The notes under the pieces: generated by a model
Told to the model about the DNA's origin: nothing
Database searches by the model: none
Seen by the model: only the letters and a program-made list of their open reading frames with translations
Shown: positions 1 through 12,600 of the stretch, piece by piece
Numbering within the stretch: the first letter of the stretch is position 1
How the letters are laid out: each line of letters starts with the position of its first letter
Assembly: GCA_012934845.2 (NCBI GenBank)
Contig: WNNJ02000511.1
Span: 97,502 to 161,501, forward strand
DNA: 64,000 bases
Source of the DNA: Pomphorhynchus laevis
Taxonomy: Eukaryota > Acanthocephala > Palaeacanthocephala > Echinorhynchida > Pomphorhynchidae
Reading direction: 5' to 3'
Translations under genes and position numbers: made by a program

Positions 1-1510
1 TTTTGGAAGAGTCACTAGCCCTACACAACTATGGAGCCACTCCATTACCTCAACTAATCCCGCCTTGCTGTAACTTCAGGAGTAGGGATCTATCTGTTAC
101 GGATATCGTTAACTCCTGGGGTCCACTCCCGGGCCCCTCCAAATCTGTCCCTACACTTTCTTCTCGGGTCTGTCAGCTTTTGACAGCTGATCAGAGAAGA
201 GAGGTGGCCGTCGCAATGCTTTTAGCCTCTCCATCCGATGTAGCAGGCATCAATATTAGTAAGCGTGTTTTTATTCCTAAGAAAAAATCCTGCTCATGCC
301 CTAAAGATCTGCAACCCATTTAGATTCAAAACGCCCTCGTGTCGATTTACAAAAAAGCGCATGAGCGTAAAATCCGCAACCATCTGAGTAGGCGTAATTT
401 GATCTCTGTAGGTTTTCATGGGTTTGTTAGTGGTCGCTCGGTCCATTCAGCAGTAGGTGAAGTGGAACAGTTTTGTCGGGAGAATAGCCATCGTATAGTT
501 GTGGCTGTTTTCCTTGACTTTTCTGCTGCATTTGACCGCATCTCAATTTCCTTTGTGATCTCTTCTCTCAGGTCCCTCAGGTTGCCTGCGAGAATAGTGA
601 ACAGGGTGGAGATTCTGCTGTGCACCAAGCGATTTAAATATGAAGACGACCCTGATGCTTGTCAGTTCTACCCTATTACGGGTATGCCTCAAGGTTCTCC
701 ACTTTCCCCTATCTTGTATCTTGCTGCCTCCATTAACCCATTTCAAATATTCAAACGCGAACAACGTCTAGTGGTGTACGCTGATGACACCACAGCCCTG
801 TTCACTGGACGCATGTGTAAAGACGTAGTCTCTGACATTAGCCGTTTCTTTTCAAGATTAAATGACCAGCTACTCAAATCTAATTTTATTTTAAACTCTG
901 CAATATCACAGGTGGTAGTCTTTCATGGATCTCCTAGAACAAAGCAAAAACTTAAGAGACTAGCACTCTCTTCGCTCTCCTCCATATTTGCCTCTGAACA
1001 ACTCCCCACCTTTTCAAGTCGATTAAATTACCTGGGGTTCACAGTTACGGTGAACTGGTCGGCAAAAGCTGACCTGGTCAGATTTAAACGTATCCTGAAG
1101 AAAGCTAGGTGGGCCCCGAAACGGGTTCAACATCTGTCATTGAAAGGGAAAACCCAGATGCGCCTCTGGGGCACTTGGGCTATCTCGGGATTAGTCTTCT
1201 TTTCGAGAGGACGTCCCCCAGAGCAAAGGCTAAGGTTTCTTAAGCTCCTCGTCTCTCGTTTACCCAGCATAGTCCGTCTCGATTGGATTCTTCGGGGGGG
1301 GGGTGAAAGACCCCGGGTGGTTCAGTCGAAGGCGGCGTGTTGGATCGGTTGGTGGGCTCAGATCCCCCTGGACCTGAGACCGTAAAGAAAAAGATGTATT
1401 AAGAAGTCTACCATAGTTGAGTACAAATATTTTGGTTGTTATGACTATTGACTGTTCTGTTTTGTGATGTATCATTTAACCTGTTGGATTTTTAAGAAAA
1501 TTTTTATTAT
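1..1510 (+). mobile_element. LINE-A copy A, 3' part (RT half of ORF2 plus tail)
   Basis: This is the 3' end of a non-LTR retrotransposon cut by the window edge. The frame from base 3 runs to 1385 with one in-frame TAG at 321-323, where sister copies read serine. It encodes the RT palm: VFLDFSAAFDR near 509-540, GMPQGSPLSP near 682-710 and VVYADD near 772-790. A run of nine or more G at 1294-1303 shifts the frame near the C terminus relative to copy C, and a nearby one-base loss restores it. The copy ends in an A/T-rich 3' UTR with the family's aagaaaat motif near 1494. It is closest to copy D at 12000-13500, which shares the G run and most substitutions. Clade not resolved; it has the plan of Jockey/R1/I-type elements without an RNase H domain. 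Confidence 0.9.
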
Positions 1511-1529
1511 TAAATATCCAATAACTATG

Positions 1530-4500
1530 AACATGGAAAGTAACAAAGTTTGCTTAGGATCAATAGATTTCAATCTGCTAGCAAATTCAAGCAAAATTTC
1601 ATCAGCGGAGAAGCTCTTACAGAGTATTCAAGCATAGATAAACTTTCAAACTTCGTATGTGTATCACCAATAGTACCCATCTCCAAGCAAAACTACTTAG
1701 ACTCATTTTAAGAGTATTCTTATCCAGTTACATCAAAATCAGAATATTATTAAATTCCACTAAAACTCCGGGAACGAATACCGTATATCTTTTACGACCA
1801 CCAACATTACAGAGGATTATGTTAATGGCAAAAAATAAACTGTATCATAAGGCCAAGGTAACCTATTTGCCGATTACGGCTACAATAAAGATTACCAACG
1901 TCACTCCAGAAAAGGATGAGAGGATTTAAAAGCTCTAGAATCCTTGTACAAGATTAATAACCTCAGGTTCATTAAGGGTAATCGAGACACCCCATTACCA
2001 ATTGTTCTAATGTTTACTTCCGAAGAGTAGGTCGCCTCCTCAAGAATTCTGCCTTTAACCCATTCCTGTGGTACAACCTACGATTTCAACTAATTGAATG
2101 CAATGACAAATCAATCCCCCACTGCAATAACTGTTCCGCATTGGGGCATTGGAGCTCATCATACTCCAGGGTGAAATCAAGTGCTGTCACTGGCTCATCG
2201 GAAGAAGAGCATGCCCTACTATGTAACCAGATAGCCTGATGTACTAACTGTGGCCAGCAACATTCGACATGGTATCGTAAGTGCCAAAAGTTTAAAGCTT
2301 ACCTGAAGCGTCACCTTAAGCTTCTGGTAAGAATATTGCCGTCAACCTCAATATTCACAATATTCAAGCAGCCCAGATTCCTCCTGTGGATGATTATGCA
2401 GAGCTGAATCTCGAGTTCTGCGACGTAAAGACAAGGTTCTCCACCCTGGATACATTGATCATAATTTTACTAAGGCGCTCAAATCACCATCAACTCACCA
2501 ACCTGCACCCTCAACAAAAAGTTTATCAAAGAAACGTGCATCCGCAAATACGGTTACCCCCTGAAAGTACATAAGTAGGAGAAGGCGTAGAGCATCCAGT
2601 CTGAACATTATGAAAATTTTCCTACCACCAAAAAATGGTCAGTGTACAGCTATTAGGACCGAAGGTAGGGAGGGCAACCTTTCCCTTCTGGGCCTAACTA
2701 GTGGGTTCGCTGTTCTTTCAAGTTTCACCTTTGCATTGTAAATAATTCCGAAAAGTTTTCAATGAAAGTCTTTCAGTGGAATTTATGGTGCTTCTGCCTT
2801 TAGCCTTTTATCTGGTCGAGATACACATGTTATAGTTCTTCAGGAAACTAGATATATCCGGTCTCCCCATGACATTACTGTTTCTTTCAAAGCACAATTC
2901 TCCCACTTACTTTGTAATAACCCCACCTCACTCATGTTCTTCTCAAGGTCTTTTAACCTTAGTTAAATGCCACTTAAAATCATCTCTCCTATTGAACTAC
3001 TCTTGTCCAGCCATGTCTTTCTTAGCGATAGCACTCTGGAATAACGGTAAATGAATACGCATAGTCGATATCTATATTCGGCCGGGAGAGATTCACAAGA
3101 ATAGTGGCATCATAGATCATATAATGGGTAGCGGCCATTACATGTTACTTGGTGATTTTAACGACGTAACTGGTAGTTAGATTAATGCAGAACTTTGTAG
3201 ATCTAGGAACGAGTATCTTATACATAAACCCCCACCCACACCTTTCATTGCACAAAAACAAATTCACTTTTCGACATACTACTGCTACACGAGAGGTGGC
3301 TGCTAAAGCCTACCTGTATTGTCAGTCACGCCAACAACTGTCCACCTCGCATGACTTACTTTGATGGCGGTTAGAGTAAGATACGCTGCTGAGGAGGAGG
3401 TTTCTGTTTGATCCAATCAGAATAGACTTCTTCCAGGCACCGATCCGACTATTCCCAGTAGTAGGAAATGCGGGTCTGACCTGATTTAATTCCTATCTCT
3501 CTTCGCAAGATACCGCAATACTTTTGACTAGCTATAAAGGTCTTTATTCAATCCAATCCCAACGAAACTCGTGGTCCTAGTTAAAATGCAAACCTTCCTA
3601 ATATTTGTTTCTCTCAGACAGGCTCTCTCGAAATAATCCTAGAACACTAGATATAGGTTCCAGCTGAGTAGCGATAGAGCGATCATTAATCATCTTAATC
3701 CATTTCATTCTTCCTCCTGCCAGACATTAAAGATGGAGAAGTTTGTCTGCTGAAAGGAGAGGGCATCTGGTTTGATTGGCAGCATAAATCTTGACAAAGT
3801 TTTGAAGGAGTCACACTTTACATAATTATGTTGCTACTTAATCTCCCAAATCAATCCCGCCTTGGGGTGACTTGAGGAGCAAGGATTTATCGATTACCGA
3901 TATCCTGAATGCCTAGGATTCACTTCCATCACCTTCAAATCGCATGTATCACTCTTTAATCGGGTCTGTCAGCTTTGGACGGACAGTCTGATAAAGGGGT
4001 CGCTATTAAGCTGATATTAGTTTCCCCTCTGATGTTGCCGGCATCAACATTAACGGGAGAATATTCCTATTGAAGAAACATGTGGTAGTATGTCCCAAAG
4101 ATCTGTGTCCTATTTTGATACAAAACTCCTTATCTCCATCTACGAAAAAGCGCTTACGCGTAGAATCCGCGACCATTCAAGTAGGCATAACTTAATCCCA
4201 TCAAGTTTCTATGGGTTTGTCAAAGGTCGCTCGGTCCATTCGGCAGCTGGTGAGGTGCACTAGTTCTGTCAGGATAGCAGTCATCAGCTCGTTCTGGATG
4301 TTTTCCTTGATTTTTCCGCTGCTATTAACGTATTTCATTCTTTTTGTTATCTCTTCTCTTAGGTCCCTTTGGTGGCCTGCGAGAATTACTAACAGTGTGG
4401 AGATACTGCTGTACACAAAGCGGTTATTTATGAATATGACCCTGATGCTCGTCAGTTCTACCTTATTACAGGTGTGCCTCAAGGTTTCCCACTTTCTCCT

Positions 4501-5390
4501 ATCTTATATGTCAGTGAGCAGATAAAACAGCTGTATGGCTATAGTCTTGTATGATATAATAATATCTTGCTGCTTCTATCATAATCTTTAAGACATTTAA
4601 ACGCGATCAACATCTAGTGGTATACGCTGATGATACCACAGCTTTGGTTTCTGGACGCAGATACACAGATGTAGTCTCAAACATCATCCGCATCTTTTCA
4701 AGATTAAAAGACCAGTTATCTACGTACAATCTCATTCTCAACTATTCTAAATCACATGTGGTTGTTTTTTATGGTGCCCCTGCGACAAAGAAAAAACAAA
4801 AGAGACTAGCAATCTCAGCTCTCTTCCATATTGAACAATCAACCAGACCCCCTTTACATATCGAGTAAAATATCTGGCATGTAACATTTCGGTTAAATTG
4901 TCGACTGGACCAGATCTGATTAAATTCAAAAGTGTACTGAATAATAAATGGGACCTAAAACGGTCCCAGCATCTAAAAAAGGTGCGCCTGTGGGATACAT
5001 GGGCAATACTCAGATACTCTAAGGGTACCTGGGTAGCATTGCCGATGGGTACCTGGGCAATTTCTCGATTAGTCTTCTTTTCTAGAGGACGTCCCCGGAG
5101 CAAATACCATGGTATCTTAAGCTCCTCATTTCGCGATTACTAACTATTGTCCGCTTTAACTGGACACTCAGGTGTGTGAGAGACCCTGAGCGGTTCAGAC
5201 GGAGGGCGGCGCGCTGGTGTAGACTAGAGGGATCTGATCTTCATTACCCGTCATTATAGAAAACCACTCAACCTATATCGTTGTTTTTTTTTACTTTTTT
5301 CTACTTTGTACATTTCTACCTTGTATGTAACATTATTTTACGGTTTTGTTTTTTATTAAGAAAATCCTATTTCTTTTTATATCGAAATAT
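1530..5390 (+). mobile_element. LINE-A copy B, strongly decayed, near full length
   Basis: This copy follows the tail of copy A directly and in the same orientation. Remnants of ORF1 lie at about 1660-2640, including a C-x2-C zinc-knuckle remnant (CTNCGQQHSTW) near 2238-2275. The start of the ORF2 endonuclease aligns with copy C from about 2755 (FQWN region), and the RT YADD motif is at 4617-4635. It ends near 5350 with the family tail attaagaaaatcc. Both frames are broken many times by stops and indels. It is clearly older than copies A, C and D. Confidence 0.85.
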
Positions 5391-5699
5391 TAAATTTTTT
5401 AAATAAAAAGAAATTATTTTCTTTGTTCCAGTAAAACTATATAATCTAAATTGAAGAAGATTATGCGTTTAGTATTGATTATCAGCATTTAATAATTAAA
5501 TAACAAATAATTATAAATAATAAATGATTGTTATAAGATTTTATAATTTATATTGTATGTTGAAATCTGATTGCATGTTGTAATATCGTATTCTAACACA
5601 GAGTATATTATTTACTGTCCATCAATGTAGCTGTATTTTCATCTCCATTCAGAATGATATCCGACAGAATTGTAATATTATATTTATGTCATCATCTAA
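5391..5699. other. AT-rich spacer with a PLE-tail scrap
   Basis: No gene is visible. The stretch from about 5480 to 5640 matches the dispersed PLE 3' tail repeats (for example 30340-30390 and 40735-40790), including the attctaacacagagtatatt block. The rest is A/T-rich without further structure that I can see. Confidence 0.5.
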
Positions 5700-6032
5700 C
5701 TACCTGACATCCGTCTGACATGACTCAACTCTTTTAAATATAACATTCATGCTTCTATCATCATTAAATAGCCGTATTGTGTTTTCATGTGACTCGGCGA
5801 GATAGCAATAGAATTGACTTTTCACAAGAATTAATTGTAGCATTAGATAAGGAATATTTAAAATCAAACTTCGAGGTTTATATTGAATTGTAATAAGTTT
5901 ATTTTTATTTGAAAGTTTGTTAGCTACACACATCTGTTGAAAAAATGATTTGGTAGTAGCATTCTTACTGCTTGAGGAAACGTCCGACTGAATCACCATA
6001 CAGTATGTGTCATTCATCATAATTAAATGCAT
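5700..6032 (-). CDS. Unrecognised 110-residue ORF
   Basis: I do not recognise this frame. It starts at an ATG at 6032 (others follow at residues 5 and 6) and encodes a Ser/Asn-rich N terminus, then a mixed segment with KPRSLILNIPYLML and FYCYLAESHENTIRLF, ending VESCQTDVR. Its amino acid mix is more protein-like than the other ORFs in AT-rich spacer. It lies immediately upstream of LINE-A copy C on the opposite strand. It could be a small host gene, one exon of a gene broken by the LINE, or chance. The sequence downstream of its stop resembles PLE tail, so I do not propose a further exon there. Confidence 0.25.
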   Translation of the reverse strand: MHLIMMNDTYCMVIQSDVSSSSKNATTKSFFQQMCVANKLSNKNKLITIQYKPRSLILNIPYLMLQLILVKSQFYCYLAESHENTIRLFNDDRSMNVIFKRVESCQTDVR

Positions 6033-6081
6033 ATAATTCGCGACCTGTCATCAATTTCCAGATTTCCAAAGTCCATTGGAT

Positions 6082-7068
6082 ATGAAAAGTAACTTTGTGT
6101 ACAACTCTCTTAAAACCCTCGAGAATACACTCAGGGTCTCCTTTGCGAATGGTGACATACTCGAGGATTACAGAAAATTCTTTTCCACTAATCTATCTAC
6201 TATTGGTACTATAACTATTCTGCCGCTAAGATGTACTTTAAAAATTTCTAATTTTCCTTCGTTCAATTCTGACGATGATATTGATCAATTAAAAAAACTG
6301 TTCAAACTTTTTTCAATCAGACAGATACTGGGTAAAGGCGGTGACCCGCTCCCAGTTGCTTTTGCGGATACGGATCTAGACAACGGGCACATTCTTGCCG
6401 CTTCAACAGCTAATCCCTTTTTGGGATTCAATTTGAAATTCTTGCTGATTAGTGAGGACACCCTCACCTACCCTCATTGCCAAAAATGTCACGGCTGGGG
6501 GCACTGGTCCTCCACCTGTTCTAATTCCTCTGTTTGTGGTGTTTGTGGCAAGGGTGACTGCCCGCACCCGGCTAACAACGACAAATGCCTTACCACACCC
6601 TATTGTGTAAACTGTGGGGGAGTGCACCCCGCTTGGTCGAAAAAATGCACCCTGTTTAAAGCCTACAGTCAGAGATTTTCTAAGCCGATTACGAAATCGT
6701 ACGCTGCTGCCGCCGCTCCAGATCGGATATCAAATAATGACATTATACATCTTCTGGCTAACCAAAAGAAGATGATTATTAGTGAACTACAAGCTCTTTT
6801 TTTGCCACTCATCTCCTCTCTCGTAGGCACGCCCACGGTGGCACCAGTTCCAGCCGATTTGTTGCATACCCCCAGCACTAAGAAGCGTGGCGGGTCTGCT
6901 CAGCCCGTTCCTCCTCTCAAGATCGGAAAATTGTTGAAGTCTATGGCCTCCTCGGGAAATGATGATACTGCCTTGGGGAGTCCGACCCTAGATGGTGCTA
7001 GTGGCAAGGGGGTAACCCTCTTGCACCTAGCTCTGTCTAGGTTGGCATCCCCCTTCCAACTAATTTAA
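6082..7068 (+). CDS. LINE-A ORF1, zinc-knuckle RNA-binding protein
   Basis: About 328 residues from the first ATG; a TTG two codons upstream is also in frame, and copy D suggests the native start lies further 5'. In LINEs, ORF1 proteins bind element RNA and form the ribonucleoprotein. Three Cys/His clusters sit in the middle: C-x2-C-x4-H-x4-C (CQKCHGWGHWSSTC, about 6478-6520), CGVCGKGDC, and C-x2-C-x4-H-x5-C (CVNCGGVHPAWSKKC, about 6605-6650), followed by FKAY. The C-terminal third is Ala/Pro/Ser-rich and basic. The stop (TAA, 7066-7068) lies four bases before the ORF2 ATG, an arrangement compatible with termination-reinitiation. Confidence 0.85.
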   Translation: MKSNFVYNSLKTLENTLRVSFANGDILEDYRKFFSTNLSTIGTITILPLRCTLKISNFPSFNSDDDIDQLKKLFKLFSIRQILGKGGDPLPVAFADTDLDNGHILAASTANPFLGFNLKFLLISEDTLTYPHCQKCHGWGHWSSTCSNSSVCGVCGKGDCPHPANNDKCLTTPYCVNCGGVHPAWSKKCTLFKAYSQRFSKPITKSYAAAAAPDRISNNDIIHLLANQKKMIISELQALFLPLISSLVGTPTVAPVPADLLHTPSTKKRGGSAQPVPPLKIGKLLKSMASSGNDDTALGSPTLDGASGKGVTLLHLALSRLASPFQLI

Positions 7069-7072
7069 CACA

Positions 7073-9523
7073 ATGGTGAGTAAGCCTGAGCCTTTTTCAC
7101 TGAATATTCTTCAGTGGAATTCGGGAGGTGCTTCTGCCCTTAGACTTTTATCTGGTAGAGACGCAGATGTCATAGTCCTTCAGGAGACGCGGTCTATCCG
7201 TCTGCCCCAGGACATTACTCGATTTATCCCTAAGCACATTTATTCACACTATACTCCGTACATAACCCCGCCTCATTCCTCTTCTTCTCAAGGACTCTTG
7301 ACCTTAGTTAAGTGCTCTTTAAGATCATCCCTCTTGCTAAATTACTCTTGTCCAGCCCTGTCTTGTCTAGTAGTCTCACTCGTTAAGAACGGTAAACGCA
7401 TCAGTCTTGCCAACGTTTACATTCGTCCAGGGGAGATTCACAAGAACCGTGACCTTCTGGATGGGATTATTGACGGCGGCTATGACATGATACTAGGTGA
7501 CTTCAACGACAGAACTGGTCGTTGGATTAATGCAGCCCTCCGCAGAGCCAGGAACGGTTATCTTATTCATAAACCACCCTCCCCAACCTTTCATTGCACA
7601 TCAACGAATTCACTCCTCGACTTACTATTGCTACATAAGAGGTGGTTGTTTAAACCCCTCTGTACCGAGCAATCGCGTCAACATCTGTCCACCTCTCATG
7701 ATTTAATTCGTTGGCTGATAGAGGAGGATACGCTGCTTCGGAGAAGATTCCACTTTGATCCGATCAGAGTGGCTTTCTTCCATGCAGCCATTCAACGCTT
7801 TCCCCGAATTGGTAATGAGAGTTTAACCGAATTTAACTCCTATCTCTCTTCGCAAGCTACCGCGTTTCTCTCGACAACCTATAAAGGTCGAGTATTTTGT
7901 CCCACTCCGACAAAACTCAAGGTCCTAGCTAGACTACTTAACCTCCCTTCTCTCTCTTCTTCTGCCAAACAGACTATCTCGAACGAGTACTGGCGCACCA
8001 GATACTGGTTCCAGCTGAGTAGGGATAGGGCGAGTATCGCTCGTCTTAACCCTTCTCAGTCTTCCTTCTGGAAGATATTCAAGAGGGAGAAGTTTGTTTG
8101 CTGGAGGGATAAGGCTGTGGGGTGGATCGGTAGTATAGGCCTTGACAAAGTTTTGGAGGAGTCACTAGCCCTACATAATTATGGAGCCACTCAATCACCG
8201 CAACCAATCCCGCTCTGGGGAGACTTCAGAAGTAGAGACTTATCTGTGCCAGATATTCTCAACGCCTGGGGGCCTCTACAGGGCACCTCCAATTCCGTCG
8301 CTCCACTCTCTTCTCGTGTATGTCAGCTTTTGACAGCTGATCAAAGAAGGGAGGTGGCCGTAACAATGCTATTAGCCACCCCATTCGATGTGGCCGGCAT
8401 CAACATTAGCAAAAGAATTTTTATTCCAAAAAAGCATCCGGTCTCATGTCCTAAAGACCTGCGGCCAATTTCGATTCAAAATTCCCTCGTTTCGATCTAC
8501 GAAAAAGCGCTTGCGCGTAGAATCCGCGATCATCTAAGTAAGCGAAATTTAATCCCACCCGGTTTCCATGGGTTCGTCAAAAGTCGCTCGGTCCATTCAT
8601 CAGTGGGTGAGGTGCAACGGTTCTGTCGGGAGAATAGCCATCAACTCGTTGTGGCTGTTTTCCTTGATTTTTCCGCTGCATTTGACCGTATATCAATACC
8701 TTTTGTTATCTCTTCACTCAGGTCCCTCGGGTTGCCTGCAAGAATTGTTAACAGGGTGGAGATACTGCTGTATACCAAGCGATTTTACTATGATGATGAC
8801 CCTGATGCGCGTCAGTTCTACCATATTACGGGTGTGGCTCAAGGTTCCCCTCTCTCTCCTATCTTATATCTTGCTGCCTCCATCAATCTATTCAAAATAT
8901 TTAAATGACAGCAACGTCTAGTGGTGTACGCTGATGACACCACAGCCCTGTTCTCTGGACGCAGGTGTAAGGACGTAGTCTCAGACATCAGCCGTTTCTT
9001 TTTAAGATTAAAAGACCAGTTACCCAAGTCCAATCTTATTCTAAACTCCGCTAAATCGCAGGTGGTTGTCTTTCATGGCTCCCCTGCGACAAAGCAAAAA
9101 CTTAAGAGACTAGCACTCTCTGCGCTCTCCTCCATATTTGCCTCTGAACCACTCCCTACCTTCACAAGTCGAGTAAATTACCTGGGGTTCACCGTTTCGG
9201 TGAACTGGTCGGCTAAAGCCGACCTAGATAGACTCAAACGTATCCTGAAGAGAGCTAGTTGGGCTCTGAAACGGGCCCAGCATCTGTCGTTGAATGGGAA
9301 AACCCAGGTGCGCCTTTGGGGTACCTGGGCTATCTCGGGATTAGTCTTCTTCTCTAGAGGACGTCCCCCAGAGCAAAGACTAAGGTTTCTGAAGTTCCTT
9401 GTCTCGCGCTTACCCAGCATCGTCCGCGCCGATTGGATTCTTCGGGGAGTGAAAGACCCCGGGTGGTTCAATCGGAAAGCGGCGTGTTGGATTGGTTGGG
9501 GGCTCAGATCCCCATGGATTTGA
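7073..9523 (+). pseudogene. LINE-A ORF2, endonuclease-reverse transcriptase with one stop
   Basis: A frame of about 816 codons interrupted once. Residues 10-200 form an EEP-type endonuclease: NILQWNSGG (11-19), LQETR with E38, GDFND (142-146), and the terminal STSHD. The RT follows: IFIPKK and RPISIQN (fingers), VFLDFSAAFDR near 529-539, GVAQGSPLSPILY near 587, and YADD at 619-622. It ends with a thumb and a short C-terminal region; no RNase H is visible. A TGA at 8906-8908 stands where the other copies have an arginine codon (KREQRLVVYADD), so this copy falls one codon short of a full frame. In a LINE this enzyme nicks target DNA and primes reverse transcription from the nick. Confidence 0.92.
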
Positions 9524-9659
9524 GGCCTACGCAATGAGAAGAAGTGATTATGAAGAATATGCAGTCTCACTGTTGACTTAACTTTTTATAACTAATTTAC
9601 TTATTTATCCCTTTATGTGTAACATGGTATCTCTTTTTTATTAAGAAAATCCTTATTAT

Positions 9660-12600
9660 ATTTGAAATCACATTAAGCGAACAAAACATGCAGTCATAGC
9701 CTTCAAAGGTTACAATTTCCAATGTAAATTTTCACAATTTCCAAGGAGAGAATATGGTGAGTTTTGATACTTCTACAATGATTACTCCAACTACTAAGGT
9801 CAGTAACGTTTTGTGTTCATCAAATGATGGGGAGAAACTCTCTCCATACCGAAAATAAAGAACTTAACCATCATTAAGCCTACGAAACCTATAGCTAAAG
9901 ATCAATTAAACAACACTTTTTTACGAGATTTTGCTAAAATTTACAAGACAGAGTTCTTTTCAACAAAGTAAAACTTTTTCTAGGGGAAATTAAAATCTCC
10001 TTTGTATTTTCATAACCACTAACTACTTATTCCGACTTCTCAAATAATCTCAAAGAACAAGGGGATATAATTATTAAGCCTATTATAGCGTCATTAAAAT
10101 AAATTACCTTCCTTGCTCGTTAGAAAACGAAGATAAAAAAGTAATTATGATCAGATTCCAGGTTTCCAATCTACGACAATTACTGGGTAGGTATGGTAAC
10201 CCTATACAGGTAGGTTTCTGTTCCGCCTCTGTCGACAGAGTGGAAATTCTCTCTAAATCAGCATCAAACCCTTTCATGGGATTTAATCTACACTTTTCGA
10301 TTGTGGACATTGACGAGTTCACCTACCCTCACTGCAGCCGGTGCCACAAATGTGGGCACTGGGTCTCCAACTGCAGTGGGACGCCAGCATGTGGTTCGTG
10401 TGGATCCGCCACATATTCTTCCCGTTCTTCCAACGACTCCTGCAAGGCCATTCCATCGTGTACAAACTGCGGAGGAAGCCATCCGGTTTGGCGCAGGTCC
10501 TGCCTCAAGTTTAAGGCTTACGAAGCTCAATTTGTTCGACCGTCCAAAACAAAAACATCCACTCATATTCAAACATCGCAGGTCCACAGCGGATGGACGA
10601 TTCTGAGATCACTAAATTGATGGACCTAAAAATAGAAGCATCACACGAGAGGTTAGAAAGTTTCATCCTGATGGCCATTGGGGCCATTAACACGAATCTT
10701 ACAGTGCCAGCACAACCGATTATTCCTGAATCGAAGAAAAGGGGAAAATCGGCCCATCCCGTCATCCAATCAAGATCGGGAAGCTCCTCAAGAGCAAGAA
10801 AGAGGGAAATGAAGATATTGGCCAGAGGCAAGTACCAACCCATGGTGGGGCTAGTGGCGGGAATGGTAACTTTCCTGCACCTAGCTCTGTCTAGGTAGGC
10901 AATCCCCCATCCAACTAATCCATCACAATGCAGAGAACTCGTGAGCCTTTTTCACTGAATGTCCTTCAGTGGAATTCGGGAGGTGCTTCTGCCCTTAGAC
11001 TTTTATCTGGTAGAGATGTAGATGTTATAGTCCTTCAGGAGACGCGGTCTATCCGTCTCCTCTAGGACATTACTCGATTTATCCCAAAGCATATCAGTTC
11101 CCACTATACTCCGTACATAACCACACCTCACTCTTCTTCTTCTCAAGGACTCTTGACCTTAGTTAAGTGCTCCTTAAGGTCCTCCCTCCTATTTAACTAC
11201 TCGTGTCCAGCCATGTCTTGTTTGGTAGTTTCACTCTGTAAGAACGGTAAACGCTTTAGTCTAGCCAATGTCTACATCCATCCAGGGGAAATTCACAAGA
11301 ACCGTGACCTGCTGGATAGTATTATCGACAGCGGTTATGACATGATACTTGGGAATTTCAACGACAGAACTGGTCGTTAGATCAATGCATCACTTCGCAG
11401 AGCTAGTAACGGTTATCTTTTTAACAAACCTATGTCCCCTACCTTTCATTGAACATCAACAAATTCTATCCTCGACATTTTACTGCTTCACTCGAGGTGG
11501 TTGTCAAACCCCTCTGCACAGAGCAGTCGCGCCAGCAATTGTCCACCTCTCATGACCTAATTCGTTGGAGAATAGATGAAGATATGTTGCTTCGAAGGAA
11601 GTTTCACTTTGATCTGATCAGAGTGGCCTTCTTTCAAGCGGCTATCCAACTCTTTCCCAGAATATGAAATGAAAGTTTGACCGAATTTAATACGTACCTC
11701 TTTTCGCAAGCTACTGCGATTTTATCGACTACCTATTAAGATCGTATATACAATCCCACTCCGACGAAACTCAAGGTCCTAGCGAAATTGCTTAACCTCC
11801 CTAATCTCTCTGTTTCCGCCAGACAGGCTCTCTCGAATAAATACTGGAGCACTAGATATAGGTTCCAGCTGAGTAGGGATAGGACGAGTATTGCTCGCCT
11901 TAATCCTTCTCAGTCTTCCTTTTGGAAGATTTTCAAGAAGTTTGTTTGCTGGAAGGCTAGGGCATTGGGTTGGATAGGGAATGTAGGCCTTGATAAAGTT
12001 TTGGAAGAGTCACTAGCCCTACACAACTACGGAGCCACTCCATTACCTCAACCAATCTCGCGTTGGTGTAACTTCAGGAGTAGGGATCTATCTGTTACGG
12101 ATATCGTTAACTCCTGGGGTCCACTCCCGGGCCCCTCCAAATCTGTCCCTCCACTTTCTTCTCGGGTCTGTCAGCTTTTGACAGCTGATCAGAGAAGCGA
12201 GGTGGCCGTCACAATGCTTTTAGTCTCTCCATCCAATGTATCAGGCATCAATATTAGTAAGCGTGTTTTTATTCCTAAGAAAAACTTCTGCTCATGACCT
12301 AAAGATCTGCGACCCATTTCGATTCAAAACGCCCTCGTGTCGATTTACGAAAAAGCGCTTGCGCGTAAAATCTGCAACTATCTGAGTAGGCATAATTTGA
12401 TCCCTGTGGCTTTTCATGTGTTTGTTAAAGGTCGCTTGGTCCATTCAGCAGTAGGTGAAGTGGAACAGTTTTGTCGGGAGAATAGCCATCGTATATTTGT
12501 GGCTGTTTTCCTTGACTTTTCTGCTGCATTTGACCGCATCTCAATTTCCTTTGTGATCTCTTCTCTCAGGTCCCTCAGGTTGCCTGCGAGAATAGTGAAC

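Larger units (their letters stand above)
6060..9660 (+). mobile_element. LINE-A copy C, nearly intact non-LTR retrotransposon
   Basis: This is the best-preserved member of the family, about 3.6 kb. It has a CCHC-bearing ORF1, a four-base gap, then an ORF2 with an apurinic-like endonuclease and RT, and a short 3' UTR ending near 9650 in ttattaagaaaatcc. It appears 5' truncated, because copy D carries a further N-terminal ORF1 stretch starting at an ATG at 9754 that has no counterpart here. The only break I see in ORF2 is one stop codon before the YADD motif. Copy D begins immediately after its tail. Confidence 0.92.

Noticed and set aside
5600-5699. An extra downstream exon for the ORF at 5700-6032 (donor at its end, acceptor near 5625, short tail)
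   Set aside because: The proposed exon falls in sequence matching PLE-tail repeats, so the apparent splice sites are probably chance.
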